From positions 19,303 through 83,302 of the forward strand of contig NZ_JASISZ010000031.1 in assembly GCF_030063355.1 (NCBI RefSeq): a stretch of 64,000 bases of DNA. The letters are read 5' to 3'. Positions 36,040-44,941 of this stretch are shown piece by piece; the stretch's first letter is position 1, and each line of letters starts with the position of its first letter. Position numbers and translations under genes: made by a program. The notes under the pieces are model-generated. The model had not been told where the DNA came from. It worked only from the letters and a program-made list of their open reading frames with translations, and ran no database searches. The stretch is from Streptomyces sp. PH10-H1 (GTDB lineage Bacteria; Actinomycetota; Actinomycetes; Streptomycetales; Streptomycetaceae).

Positions 36040-36516
36040 TCAGGCCCTCTCCGGCGCCCGACGGGCGCCCGCATACATGTCGATCTTGTAGTCCAGCACC
36101 TCGAGGGTGTCCCGCAACTCGGCGATCCGCCGGTGCACGTCCTCGCGGTGCGCGACGAGCAGCTGCTGCCGCTCGCCGAAGGTCTGGTCGCCCTCGCGCA
36201 CCAGCTCCGCGTACCTGACCATGTCCGCGACCGGCATTCCGGTCAGCCGGAGCTTGCCGACGAAGGCCAGCCAGTGCAGATCACGATTGCTGTAGCGGCG
36301 CTGCCCGGTGTGGGAGCGGTCCACATGCGGCATCAGTCCGATCCGCTCGTACCAGCGCAGGGTGTGCGCGGTCAGCCCGGTCACCGTGACCACTTCGCTG
36401 ATCGTGTACTGGTCCTGGCCGTCCGGCCGCAGAATCGAGGTTTCGTCGTCGCAGCTGGCGATCCGGCCGGGCCGTCTCTTCGCCACCTTCGTCACGGCCA
36501 CCTGCGTTACGGTCAT
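36040..36516 (-). CDS. MerR-family regulator
   Basis: The 158-residue protein has a winged helix at about 37-105 (YTISEVVTVTGLTAHTLRWYERIGLMP, then the wing region RRYSNRDL) and a C-terminal coiled coil (about 110-150). An N-terminal extension of about 35 residues is unusual for the family. It lacks the Cys cluster of metal-responsive MerR proteins, so an aldehyde or thiol sensor of the NmlR/AdhR type is more likely. The operator at 36533 overlaps its own promoter. Confidence 0.85.
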   Translation of the reverse strand: MTVTQVAVTKVAKRRPGRIASCDDETSILRPDGQDQYTISEVVTVTGLTAHTLRWYERIGLMPHVDRSHTGQRRYSNRDLHWLAFVGKLRLTGMPVADMVRYAELVREGDQTFGERQQLLVAHREDVHRRIAELRDTLEVLDYKIDMYAGARRAPERA

Positions 36517-36522
36517 GCCCCT

Positions 36523-36553
36523 ACGCTACGGACTTGGAGTGCACTCCAAGCAA
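36523..36553 (-). promoter_or_regulatory. MerR-type promoter with 18-bp palindrome
   Basis: CTTGGAGTG and CACTCCAAG form a perfect palindrome at 36533-36550. On the minus strand it sits between a -35 TTGCTT (36553-36548) and a -10 TAGCGT (36528-36523) separated by 19 bp, the long spacer typical of MerR promoters. The expected transcript begins at or within a few bases of the ATG of the regulator, so the mRNA may be leaderless. Confidence 0.65.
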
Positions 36554-36595
36554 GCGGCTTCAGAAGATCTTTCCGCCCGCGTTACGCTCGCCCCC

Positions 36596-37411
36596 ATGGA
36601 GAGCTTGCGCGAGATCCAGAACTGGCCGGTCCCGTCGGCCGCCGTCACCGTCGTTCGCCGGGACGGCACGGTGGCCGGCTCCCACGGCCCGGTGGGTGAC
36701 CGCTTCCGGCTCGCCTCCGTCACCAAGCCGCTGACGGCCTACGCGGCGCTGGTCGCCTGCGAGGAGGGCGTCTTCGAGCTGGACGACCCGGCGGGGCCCG
36801 AGGGCTCGACGGTCCGCCATCTGCTCGCCCACACCTCGGGCCTCGCCTTCGACGAGCACCGGGTGATGGCCGCGCCCGGCGACCGCAGGCTCTACTCCAA
36901 CGCCGGTTTCGAGGTCCTCGCCGACCACATCGCCGAGGTCACCGGCATACCGTTCCCCGAATACCTGCGCCAGGCCGTCCTGGAGCCGCTGGGCATGGCC
37001 GCCACCACCCTCCCGGGCTCCGCCGCCTCCGACGCCGTCTCCACCGTCGAGGACCTCGTGCGCTTCGCCGCCGAGCTGCAGGCGCCGCGCATTCTGCACC
37101 CCTCCACCCTGGACGAGGCGACGTCCGTCGTCTTCCCCGGCCTCAAGGGCGTGCTCCCCGGCTACGGCCACCAGAACCCCAACGACTGGGGCCTCGGCTT
37201 CGAGATCCGCGACTCCAAGACCCCGCACTGGACCGGCTCCGTCTCCAGTCCGCGCACCTTCGGGCACTTCGGCCAGACCGGGACCTTCCTGTGGGTCGAC
37301 CCGGACGCGGGCGCCGCCTGCGTCTGCCTCACCGACCGCGCCTGGGGCGCGTGGGCGGTCCCGCTGTGGCCCGCCCTGACGGACGCGGTTCTCGCGGAAC
37401 TGCGCGGTTGA
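36596..37411 (+). CDS. Serine beta-lactamase-like hydrolase
   Basis: The 271-residue protein has the class C/DD-peptidase-like motifs SVTK (Ser at about 41 and Lys at about 44), YSN (about 101-103) and HFGQTG (about 222-227). It has no signal peptide and is shorter than secreted beta-lactamases, so it is probably a cytosolic esterase or peptidase of the family. It is divergent from merR, sharing an 80-bp intergenic region. Confidence 0.8.
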   Translation: MESLREIQNWPVPSAAVTVVRRDGTVAGSHGPVGDRFRLASVTKPLTAYAALVACEEGVFELDDPAGPEGSTVRHLLAHTSGLAFDEHRVMAAPGDRRLYSNAGFEVLADHIAEVTGIPFPEYLRQAVLEPLGMAATTLPGSAASDAVSTVEDLVRFAAELQAPRILHPSTLDEATSVVFPGLKGVLPGYGHQNPNDWGLGFEIRDSKTPHWTGSVSSPRTFGHFGQTGTFLWVDPDAGAACVCLTDRAWGAWAVPLWPALTDAVLAELRG

Positions 37412-37449
37412 TCCCAGTCAGCCGGTCCCGCTCGGACGGTCCCGCTCGG

Positions 37450-38115
37450 CTACCCCTGCTCGGCACGGGGGCTCGGACGCATCTCCCACACCAGGTACTC
37501 CACCGGCCCGTCCGCCTCGGCCCGCAGCCCCTCCGCCCCGGTGACGCGCGCCGCATCGCCCTCGCCGAGTGACTCCGTGCCCAGCCGGACGCTTCCGCGC
37601 ACCACATGGATGTACAGGAAGGGCGCGTCCGGCAGCGCCATCGTGCCGCGGCCGACGACGAGCGTGGCGTGCGGCTGCCGTTCCGGGACGAACCGCGTGC
37701 CGCGTTCGGTGGTTTCGATGGCATAGCGCGGCTCGCCGCCGGACACCGCCGGCTCCAGCCACATCTGAAGGAACCTCAGCGGGACGTCACCGGCGTTGCG
37801 TTCCACATGCCGGACGCCGTCACCCGCGCTGAGCAGCTGTACCTCCCCGGCCCGCACCACCGTCCCGTGTCCCGCGGAGTCCCGGTGCCCCAGTTCCCCC
37901 TCGATCACCCATGTCACGATCTCGACGGCCCGGTGCGGATGCTCGGCGAAGCCGGCGCCGGGCGCCAGCCGCTCCTCGTTGCACGCCAGCAGCGGCCCGA
38001 ACCGCAGGTTGTCCGGGTCGTAGTGGGACCCGAACGAGAAGGCGTGCAGGGTCTCGATCCCCCCGGCGGGATCGCCGCCGGCATACCGCTGTCCACCGCG
38101 CCAGACTTCGATCAT
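37450..38115 (-). CDS. Pirin-family protein
   Basis: The 221-residue double-cupin protein has the iron ligands in FAEHPHRAVEIVTWVIEGELGHRDS (His-x-His and Glu, about 57-81) and GDGVRHVERN (about 98-107). Pirins act as quercetinase-like dioxygenases or redox sensors. The ATG follows a GGCGGAAT region. The N-terminal cupin is metal-competent and the C-terminal one lacks ligands, as usual. It is divergent from fasR. Confidence 0.85.
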   Translation of the reverse strand: MIEVWRGGQRYAGGDPAGGIETLHAFSFGSHYDPDNLRFGPLLACNEERLAPGAGFAEHPHRAVEIVTWVIEGELGHRDSAGHGTVVRAGEVQLLSAGDGVRHVERNAGDVPLRFLQMWLEPAVSGGEPRYAIETTERGTRFVPERQPHATLVVGRGTMALPDAPFLYIHVVRGSVRLGTESLGEGDAARVTGAEGLRAEADGPVEYLVWEMRPSPRAEQG

Positions 38116-38186
38116 TCCGCCACGGTACAAGCGCCCGGCGCGCACCCCGGCACCGCGCACCCCTGGGGATAAGGCAGTCTTGTCCC

Positions 38187-39383
38187 GTGCCCGACACTCC
38201 GCAGCCCCCCAAAAAGCCCGTCCGTGCTGAGCACGCCGCGACCCTGCGCCGCCTGGAGAAGTCATCCGGCCGGCTGGCGGCGAACGCCATCGCCCGGATG
38301 GATGAACAGCTGCCGTGGTACCGGGCGATGCCACCGGAGAACCGGTCCTGGATCGGGCTGGTGGCCCAGGCGGGCATCGCGGCCTTCACCGAGTGGTTCC
38401 GGCACCCGGAGGCGCCGCAGGCGATCAGCACAGATGTGTTCGGGACGGCTCCCCGGGAGCTGACCCGGGCGATCTCGCTGCGGCAGACCGTGGAGATGGT
38501 GCGCACCACCATCGAGGTGATGGAAGCCGCGATCGACGAGGTGGCCGCGCCCGGCGACGAGTCCGTGCTGCGGGAGGCGCTGCTGGTCTACGCGCGGGAG
38601 ATCGCGTTCGCCACCGCGCAGGTGTACGCGCAGGCGGCGGAAGCCCGGGGCGCGTGGGACGCGCGCCTGGAGTCGCTGGTCGTCAACGCGGTGCTGTCGG
38701 GCGAGGCGGACGAAGGTGTGCTGTCGCGCGCCGCTGCGCTGGGCTGGAGCTCCCCCGACAAGATCGTGGTGGTGCTCGGAACCGCGCCGAACGGCGACAG
38801 CGAGCTCACGGTGGAGGCCATCCGACGGGCCGCGCGGCACGCGAAACTGCAGGTGCTGACGGGTGTGCTCGGCGAGCGGCTGGTGGTGATCGCGGGCGGC
38901 GAGGGCGAACCGATCAAGGTCGCGAAGTCACTGATCGCCCCGTTCGCGGCCGGCCCCGTGGTGGCCGGCCCGGTCGTCGGGGATCTGCTGTCCGCCACCC
39001 GTTCGGCCCAGGCCGCCGCGGCCGGTCTCAAGGCGTGCGCCGCGTGGCCGGACGCACCGCGGCCGGTCGTCTCGGACGATCTGCTGCCCGAGCGCGCGAT
39101 GGCCGGCGACCGGTATGCGCGTGAACAGCTGGTGGAGGAGATCTACAGACCGTTGGAGGAAGCGGGCTCCGCTCTCCTGGAAACGCTGAGTGTCTACCTC
39201 GAACAGGCCTCGTCCCTCGAAGGGGCGGCGCGGATGTTGTTCGTTCACCCCAATACCGTCCGCTACCGGCTGCGACGTGTGACGGACGTCACCGGATGGT
39301 CACCCTCCGATGTGCGCTCGGCGTTCACGCTACGCATCGCCCTCATCCTGGGACGACTCTCCGCCGCAGAACAATCACCCTGA
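38187..39383 (+). CDS. fasR: FasR, PucR-type regulator of fatty-acid synthesis
   Basis: The 398-residue protein has a GGDEF-like/ligand N-region (about 20-300) and a PucR-type HTH at the C-terminus (about 330-395) with YLEQASSLEGAARMLFVHPN and TVRYRLRRVTDVTG. Its position directly before fabD-fabH-acpP-fabF identifies it as FasR, the known activator of this operon in S. coelicolor. GTG 38187 is the start and the ribosome site is weak. It ends 4 bp before an inverted repeat at the fab promoter. Confidence 0.92.
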   Translation: MPDTPQPPKKPVRAEHAATLRRLEKSSGRLAANAIARMDEQLPWYRAMPPENRSWIGLVAQAGIAAFTEWFRHPEAPQAISTDVFGTAPRELTRAISLRQTVEMVRTTIEVMEAAIDEVAAPGDESVLREALLVYAREIAFATAQVYAQAAEARGAWDARLESLVVNAVLSGEADEGVLSRAAALGWSSPDKIVVVLGTAPNGDSELTVEAIRRAARHAKLQVLTGVLGERLVVIAGGEGEPIKVAKSLIAPFAAGPVVAGPVVGDLLSATRSAQAAAAGLKACAAWPDAPRPVVSDDLLPERAMAGDRYAREQLVEEIYRPLEEAGSALLETLSVYLEQASSLEGAARMLFVHPNTVRYRLRRVTDVTGWSPSDVRSAFTLRIALILGRLSAAEQSP

Positions 39384-39386
39384 GTT

Positions 39387-39405
39387 TTTGTTGGACACCA
39401 ACAAA
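39387..39405. promoter_or_regulatory. Inverted repeat at the fab promoter, likely FasR site
   Basis: TTTGTTGG and CCAACAAA form a perfect 8-bp inverted repeat around ACA. It lies 68 bp before fabD and just after fasR, where FasR is known to activate the operon. The AT-rich arms stand out from the surrounding GC-rich DNA. Confidence 0.6.
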
Positions 39406-39472
39406 TCGTCCAGCAGATCTTCGTCCCTGTCCCCACGGGCGCCGAACACCGTCCGCGAGAGAGAGTGTGTAC

Positions 39473-40468
39473 GTGCTCGTACTCGTCGCTCCCGGCCAGG
39501 GTGCCCAGTCGCCCGGCTTCCTGACTCCCTGGCTCGAACTCACCGGTGTCGCCGACCGCCTTCACTGGTGGTCCGCGGTGGCCGGGCTCGACCTTGTCCA
39601 CTACGGCACGAAGGCCGACGCGGACGAGATCCGCGACACCGCCGTGGCCCAGCCGCTGCTGGTGGCCGCGGGCCTGGTCTCGGCCCTGTCGCTGTTCCCA
39701 CACCCGTCCGAGGGCCGGCGTGCGGTCGGCGCCGTGGCCGGGCACAGCGTCGGTGAGATCACCGCCGCCGCCGGCGCCGGCGTGATCACCGCCGAATCGG
39801 CGATGGCGCTCGTACGGCAGCGCGGACTGGCCATGGCCAAGGCCGCCTCCGTCACCACCACCGGCATGTCGGCGGTGCTCGGCGGCGACCCCGAGGCCGT
39901 CCTCACGCATCTGGAGAAGCTCGGCCTGACCCCGGCGAACATCAACGGCGCCGGCCAGATCGTCGCCGCCGGTACATCGGAGCAGCTGGCCGCGCTGGCC
40001 GAGGACAAGCCCGAGAAGGCCCGCGTCATCGCGCTGAAGGTGGCCGGCGCGTTCCACACGCGCCACATGGCCCCCGCGGTGTCCGCACTGGAGGCCCTCG
40101 TACCCGGTGTGACGGTGCACGACCCGGGTATCCGCTATGTATCGAACGCCGACGGCCAGGTCATCGGCAGCGGCGACGAGATTGTCCGACGGCTGGTCCA
40201 GCAGGTGTCCAACCCGGTCCGCTGGGACCTGTGCATGGAGACCTTCAAGGAGCTGGGCGTCACCGCGATCATCGAGATGGCTCCGGCCGGCACGCTGGTC
40301 GGCCTGGCCAAGCGCGCGCTGCCGGGCGTCAAGACGCTCGCGCTGAAGACCCCGGACGACATCGACGCGGCCCGCGCGATCGTCGCCGAGCACGGCGATC
40401 CGGGCGCGCCCGGCGCGGCCCTGCGGCGCACTCATCCTGCGGCTGAAGAGGAGTCACCCCAGACATGA
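39473..40468 (+). CDS. fabD: Malonyl-CoA:ACP transacylase
   Basis: The 331-residue protein has the active-site GHSVGE (Ser at about 85) and the second catalytic AFHTRHM (His at about 192), plus the N-terminal VLVAPGQGAQSPGF. It loads malonyl groups onto AcpP in the type II synthase. The GTG start at 39473 is chosen because it gives the conserved LVLVAPGQG start. It overlaps fabH by 4 bp. Confidence 0.95.
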   Translation: MLVLVAPGQGAQSPGFLTPWLELTGVADRLHWWSAVAGLDLVHYGTKADADEIRDTAVAQPLLVAAGLVSALSLFPHPSEGRRAVGAVAGHSVGEITAAAGAGVITAESAMALVRQRGLAMAKAASVTTTGMSAVLGGDPEAVLTHLEKLGLTPANINGAGQIVAAGTSEQLAALAEDKPEKARVIALKVAGAFHTRHMAPAVSALEALVPGVTVHDPGIRYVSNADGQVIGSGDEIVRRLVQQVSNPVRWDLCMETFKELGVTAIIEMAPAGTLVGLAKRALPGVKTLALKTPDDIDAARAIVAEHGDPGAPGAALRRTHPAAEEESPQT

Positions 40469-41472
40469 CCGCGAAGATCCAGCCCAGCCAGGGTGCCCCG
40501 TACGCGCGGATTCTCGGCGTCGGCGGCTACCGCCCGACCCGGGTGGTCCCCAACGAGGTGATCCTGGAGACGATCGACTCCAGCGACGAGTGGATCCGCT
40601 CCCGCTCCGGCATCTCCACGCGCCACTGGGCGAACGACGCGGAGACCGTCGCCGAGATGTCGCTCGAGGCTTCGGGCAAGGCGCTCGCGGACGCGGGTCT
40701 GGCAGCCGAGGACATCGGCGCGGTGATCGTCGCGACCGTCACTCACTTCAAACAGACTCCGGCGATCGCGACGGAGATTGCGCACCGGCTCGGCGCCGGC
40801 AAGGCCGCCGCGTTCGACATCTCGGCGGCCTGCGCCGGCTTCGCCTACGGGCTGACGCTCGCCAAGGGCATGATCACCGACGGCAGCGCCAAGCATGTGC
40901 TGGTCATCGGTGTCGAGCGGCTGAGCGACCTGACCGACCTGACCGACCGCGCCACCGCCTTCCTGTTCGGCGACGGCGCCGGCGCCGTCGTGGTCGGCCC
41001 GTCCGATGTGCCCGCGATCGGCCCGGCCGTCTGGGGTTCCGAGGGCGACAAGGCCGATGTGATCGCCCAGACCGATTCGTGGGAGGTCTTCCGCGACGGC
41101 GGTCAGCCGGAGAAGTTCCCGGCCCTGCGCCAGGAGGGCCAGACAGTCTTCCGCTGGGCGGTCTTCGAGATGGCCAAGGTGGCCCAGCAGGCGCTGGACG
41201 CCGCCGGGATCACCGCGGACCAGCTGGACGCCTTCATCCCGCACCAGGCGAACATGCGGATCATCGACTCGATGATCAAGGCGCTGAAGCTGCCGGAACA
41301 CGTCGCGATCGCCCGCGACATCGAGACCACGGGCAACACCTCGTCCGCCTCCATCCCGTTGGCCATGGAGCGGCTGCTGGCCACCGGCCAGGCCAAGAGC
41401 GGCGACACCGCCCTGCTCATCGGCTTCGGGGCGGGTCTCGTGTATGCCGCAACTGTGGTTACTCTCCCCTAG
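40465..41472 (+). CDS. fabH: 3-oxoacyl-ACP synthase III
   Basis: The 335-residue KAS III has the catalytic Cys in ISAACAGFAYG (about 122), His in FIPHQANMR (about 262) and Asn in ETTGNTSSAS (about 292). It primes fatty-acid synthesis, in streptomycetes with branched acyl-CoA. The ATG overlaps the fabD stop (ATGA). It is followed by acpP 68 bp later. Confidence 0.96.
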   Translation: MTAKIQPSQGAPYARILGVGGYRPTRVVPNEVILETIDSSDEWIRSRSGISTRHWANDAETVAEMSLEASGKALADAGLAAEDIGAVIVATVTHFKQTPAIATEIAHRLGAGKAAAFDISAACAGFAYGLTLAKGMITDGSAKHVLVIGVERLSDLTDLTDRATAFLFGDGAGAVVVGPSDVPAIGPAVWGSEGDKADVIAQTDSWEVFRDGGQPEKFPALRQEGQTVFRWAVFEMAKVAQQALDAAGITADQLDAFIPHQANMRIIDSMIKALKLPEHVAIARDIETTGNTSSASIPLAMERLLATGQAKSGDTALLIGFGAGLVYAATVVTLP

Positions 41473-41540
41473 TCACCAACCCTTCGCGGCGCCGCAGTCC
41501 CGCACGCCGCACTCCCCCGCAACACATAAGGAGCGCCGTA

Positions 41541-41792
41541 ATGGCCGCCACCCAGGCAGAGATCCTCGAAGGCCTCGCCGAGATCGTCAACGAGATCGCC
41601 GGCATCCCGGTCGAGGACGTCCAGACGGAGAAGTCCTTCACCGACGACCTGGACGTCGACTCCCTGTCCATGGTCGAGGTCGTCGTGGCCGCTGAAGAGC
41701 GTTTCGAGACCAAGATCCCGGACGACGCCGTCAAGGACCTGAAGACCGTCGGCGACGCTGTCGACTACATCCTCAAGAACCAGCAGGCCTGA
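41541..41792 (+). CDS. acpP: Acyl carrier protein
   Basis: The 83-residue ACP has the phosphopantetheine motif DVDSLSMVE (Ser at about 41) and four helices in the usual places. Its acidic helix II (EVVVAAEERFETKIPDD) contacts FabD, FabH and FabF. ATAAGGAG lies upstream of the ATG. The length is normal for the fatty-acid ACP of streptomycetes. Confidence 0.97.
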   Translation: MAATQAEILEGLAEIVNEIAGIPVEDVQTEKSFTDDLDVDSLSMVEVVVAAEERFETKIPDDAVKDLKTVGDAVDYILKNQQA

Positions 41793-41852
41793 CCTACCCC
41801 CTGGGACGACGCGTCTGTCGCCCGCCCTTCTAAACGTGGAGAGACAATTCCT

Positions 41853-43115
41853 GTGAACTCGACCAATCGCACTGTGGTCGTCACCGGTATCGGCGCAACC
41901 ACACCGCTGGGTGGCGACAGCGCGTCGACCTGGGAAGGCCTGATCACCGGACGCTCCGGCATCAGCGCTCTGGAGCAGGACTGGGCCGCGGAGCTGCCCG
42001 TACGCATCGCCGGGCAGATCGCCGTCGAACCGTCGGAGATCCTGCCCCGGCCGCAGCTGCGCAAGCTGGACCGCTCGGCGCAGTTCGCGCTGATCGCGGC
42101 CCGCGAGGCGTGGGCCGACGCGGGCTTCACCGCCAAAGCCGGCGTGGACTCCTCGATCGACCCGGACCGGCTCGGCACGGTCGTCGCCTCCGGCATCGGC
42201 GGCGTCACCACGCTGCTGGGCCAGTACGACGTGCTCAAGGAGCAGGGCGTCCGCAAGGTCTCCCCGCACACCGTGCCCATGCTCATGCCGAACAGCCCGT
42301 CCGCCAACGTCGGCCTGGAGGTCAACGCGCGGGCCGGCGTCCACTCGCTGGTCAGCGCGTGCGCGTCCGGCGCCGAGGCGGTCGGCTACGCCATCGAGAT
42401 GATCCGCACCGGCCGCGCCGATGTGGTCGTCGCGGGCGGCACCGAGGCGGCCATCCACCCGCTGCCGATCGTCGCCTTCGCCAACATGATGGCGATGTCG
42501 AAGAACAACGACGACCCGCACGGCGCTTCGCGTCCGTACGACAAGGGCCGTGACGGCTTCGTCCTCGGTGAGGGCGCAGGCGTCATCGTCCTGGAGTCGG
42601 CCGAGCACGCCGCCCGACGGGGCGCCAAGGTCTACTGCGAGGCGCTGGGCCAGGGGCTGTCCGCGGACAGCCACCACATCGCGCAGCCCGAGCCGACCGG
42701 CCGCGGCATCTCCGCCGCGCTGGAGCACCTGATCGCCTCCACCGGCCTGGACACCTCCGAGATCGTGCACCTCAACGCGCACGCGACCTCGACCCCGCAG
42801 GGTGACATCGCCGAGGTCAAGGCGCTCGCCAAGGTGCTGGGCCACGAGCTGGAGCACATCGCGATCTCCGCCACGAAGTCGATGACCGGGCACCTGCTCG
42901 GCGGCGCGGGCGGCATCGAGACCGTGGCCACCGTGCTCGCACTGCACAATCGCCTCGCCCCGCCGACGATCAACATCACCGACCTCGACGACGACGTCGA
43001 CCCGAAGCTGGTCTCCACCGAGGCCCGGCCGCTGCCGGAGGGCCCGATCATCGCCCTCAACAACTCGTTCGGCTTCGGCGGGCACAACGTCGTCCTGGCG
43101 TTCCGTACGGCCTGA
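41853..43115 (+). CDS. fabF: 3-oxoacyl-ACP synthase II
   Basis: The 420-residue KAS II has Cys in VSACASGAEAVG (about 171), His in NAHATSTPQGD (about 311) and a second His in KSMTGHLLGGAG (about 346). It elongates acyl-ACP. The GTG start follows GGAGAGA. It is the last gene of the fab operon and is followed by a terminator. Confidence 0.96.
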   Translation: MNSTNRTVVVTGIGATTPLGGDSASTWEGLITGRSGISALEQDWAAELPVRIAGQIAVEPSEILPRPQLRKLDRSAQFALIAAREAWADAGFTAKAGVDSSIDPDRLGTVVASGIGGVTTLLGQYDVLKEQGVRKVSPHTVPMLMPNSPSANVGLEVNARAGVHSLVSACASGAEAVGYAIEMIRTGRADVVVAGGTEAAIHPLPIVAFANMMAMSKNNDDPHGASRPYDKGRDGFVLGEGAGVIVLESAEHAARRGAKVYCEALGQGLSADSHHIAQPEPTGRGISAALEHLIASTGLDTSEIVHLNAHATSTPQGDIAEVKALAKVLGHELEHIAISATKSMTGHLLGGAGGIETVATVLALHNRLAPPTINITDLDDDVDPKLVSTEARPLPEGPIIALNNSFGFGGHNVVLAFRTA

Positions 43116-43191
43116 ACCTTCTGAACGGCCTGAACGGCCTGAACGGTCCGCACGGTCCGATCTGCGGGCCGGTGAGGGCGCAGCGGTGAAG

Positions 43192-43231
43192 TGGCTTATT
43201 TCCGTGGTCTGTTGACCAGGGAAATGAGCCA
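43192..43231. terminator. 18-bp hairpin after fabF
   Basis: TGGCTTATTTCCGTGGTC pairs with GACCAGGGAAATGAGCCA, with a TGTT loop, one G-U pair and one mismatch. It lies 76 bp after fabF and 17 bp after the opposing dehydrogenase gene and would serve both. A CTGAACGGC tandem repeat precedes it (about 43125-43145). Confidence 0.85.
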
Positions 43232-43247
43232 TTCCGCTGTCCGGCCG

Positions 43248-44123
43248 CTAGGTGTCGAAGCTCGCGAAGTACGAGGCCGCCATGTCCTCGCCGCCGTGCC
43301 CCTGCCCGGCGGCGCGGCTGAAACGCTCGGCGCAGGCGGCGGCGACGTCCAGGCGTACGCCGTGCGCCTGCCCGGCGGCGACGATGAGCCGGGCGTCCTT
43401 GAGCGCGCCGTCGACCGTGAAGTTCGGAGCGAAGTCACCGCTGAGGATCGCCTCGGACTTCATCCGCAGGTAGGGGAGGTCGAGCGGGCCGCCGCCGAGC
43501 GCCTCGAAGAAGTGGCGGGGGTCGACGCCCAGGCCCTTGGCGAGCGCCATCGCCTCGGCGGCGCCGTTGGTGACCGCCAGGACCCAGCTGTTGAGAACCA
43601 GCTTCAGGCTGCTGCCCGTTCCCTCCGCCCCGTCCTCGCCCAGCCAGAGGACCTTGCGGCCGATCGCGTCGAACACCCGGTCCGCCACCGGCCTGGCCGC
43701 CCCGGGTCCGGCGGCCAGCACCGTCAACTGGCCCCCTTCGGCGGCCTGCCGGGTGCCGAGCACGGGCGCGTCCACGAAGTGCACACCGCGCTCGCGGGCG
43801 AGCGCGGCCAGCGGCGCCAGCCCATCGGGGCCCACGGTGCTCGTCTGGGCCCAGACCACGCCCTCGCGCAGCCCGGGGGACGCGTCCCGCATGGTCCGCA
43901 GAACGGACGGACCGTCAAGCAGCATGGTGATGACGGCGTCCGCGCCGCGTACGGCCTCGGCGGGGTCGCCCGTGATGTGCACGCCTTCGGCGGCCAGTGG
44001 CTCCGCGCGGGAGAGGGTGCGGTTCCAGGCCCGGACTTCATGCCCGGCGGCGGCGAGGTTGCGGGCCATGCCCGCGCCCATGATGCCGGTGCCGAGGACT
44101 GCTACGGAAAGGGTGTCGGCCAT
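43248..44123 (-). CDS. 3-hydroxyisobutyrate dehydrogenase-like NAD(P) oxidoreductase
   Basis: The 291-residue protein has the Rossmann motif VAVLGTGIMGAGMARNLAAAGHEV (about 7-30), split by the usual two domains, a FVDAPVLGTRQAAEGGQLTVLAAG substrate region, and the catalytic Lys in SSLKLVLNSWV (about 170). It belongs to the beta-hydroxyacid dehydrogenase family. The substrate is unknown. It is convergent with fabF. Confidence 0.88.
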   Translation of the reverse strand: MADTLSVAVLGTGIMGAGMARNLAAAGHEVRAWNRTLSRAEPLAAEGVHITGDPAEAVRGADAVITMLLDGPSVLRTMRDASPGLREGVVWAQTSTVGPDGLAPLAALARERGVHFVDAPVLGTRQAAEGGQLTVLAAGPGAARPVADRVFDAIGRKVLWLGEDGAEGTGSSLKLVLNSWVLAVTNGAAEAMALAKGLGVDPRHFFEALGGGPLDLPYLRMKSEAILSGDFAPNFTVDGALKDARLIVAAGQAHGVRLDVAAACAERFSRAAGQGHGGEDMAASYFASFDT

Positions 44124-44186
44124 ACCGGCACATTAGGCCCTGGGACGGGTTGAAGGGCAGGGGCACGGCAGGGGCGCGGCAGGGAG

Positions 44187-44681
44187 TCACACGACCTGGT
44201 GCAGCCAGCGGACCGGCGCGCCCTCGCCGGCGTAGCGGAACGGTTCGAGTTCGTCGTCCCACGGCTTGCCGAGCAGCCTGGCGACCTCGGTCTCCAGATC
44301 CGCCTCGCCCGTGCTGGCGCGCTGCAGTGCGGCGCGGAGCCGGTCCTCGGGGATGAGGATGTCGCCGTGCATGCCCGTGACGGCATGGAAGATGCCGAGT
44401 TCGGGGGTGCTGCTGTATCTCTCCCCTTCGGCGGCCGGGCAGGGCTCGGCCGTGACTTCGAAGCGCAGCAGATGCCAGCCGCGCAGGGCGGACGCCAGCT
44501 TCGAGGCCGTACCGGGCTCCCCCTGCCAGGAGAACTCGGCCCGCCAGGTGCCCGGTGAGACGGGCTGGCGGATCCAGTCGAGACTTACGCGCACGCCGAG
44601 GACGCCCGCGACGGCCCATTCGACGTGCGGGCACAGCGCGCGCGGGGCGGAGTGAACGTACAGAACTCCACGTGTCGTCAC
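44187..44681 (-). CDS. DUF3145 protein
   Basis: The 164-residue soluble protein starts TTRGVLYVHSAPRALCPHVEWAV. It has the DUF3145 segments PGTWRAEFSWQGEPGTASKLAS and GIFHAVTGMHGDILIPEDRLR, with the C-terminal EPFRYAGEGAPVRWLHQVV. It is conserved near fab genes in streptomycetes, and its function is unknown. It is followed by 63 bp to the dehydrogenase gene on the same strand. Confidence 0.85.
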   Translation of the reverse strand: MTTRGVLYVHSAPRALCPHVEWAVAGVLGVRVSLDWIRQPVSPGTWRAEFSWQGEPGTASKLASALRGWHLLRFEVTAEPCPAAEGERYSSTPELGIFHAVTGMHGDILIPEDRLRAALQRASTGEADLETEVARLLGKPWDDELEPFRYAGEGAPVRWLHQVV

Positions 44682-44941
44682 CGGTACCTCCAGTGTGGGA
44701 CGAGGTTCGCCTTCCCCAGCGGCCTCACGCCCGAACCGGCTGCTTCCGGGGCAACATTAGATATTCTGCACCATTGATAACAATCAGGACAAGAGTTAAC
44801 TACTGCCAACTGGGCCTCGGTAAACCTCCCACCGGATCGCCGGCGTCTGTCAGGGAAAAGCTACCGTGCGACGTCTCCACAGGAGTGACGTACCGTCGGG
44901 CTCGGACCAGATGTCACCCACTCGTCGGAGGGGATAGCCGG

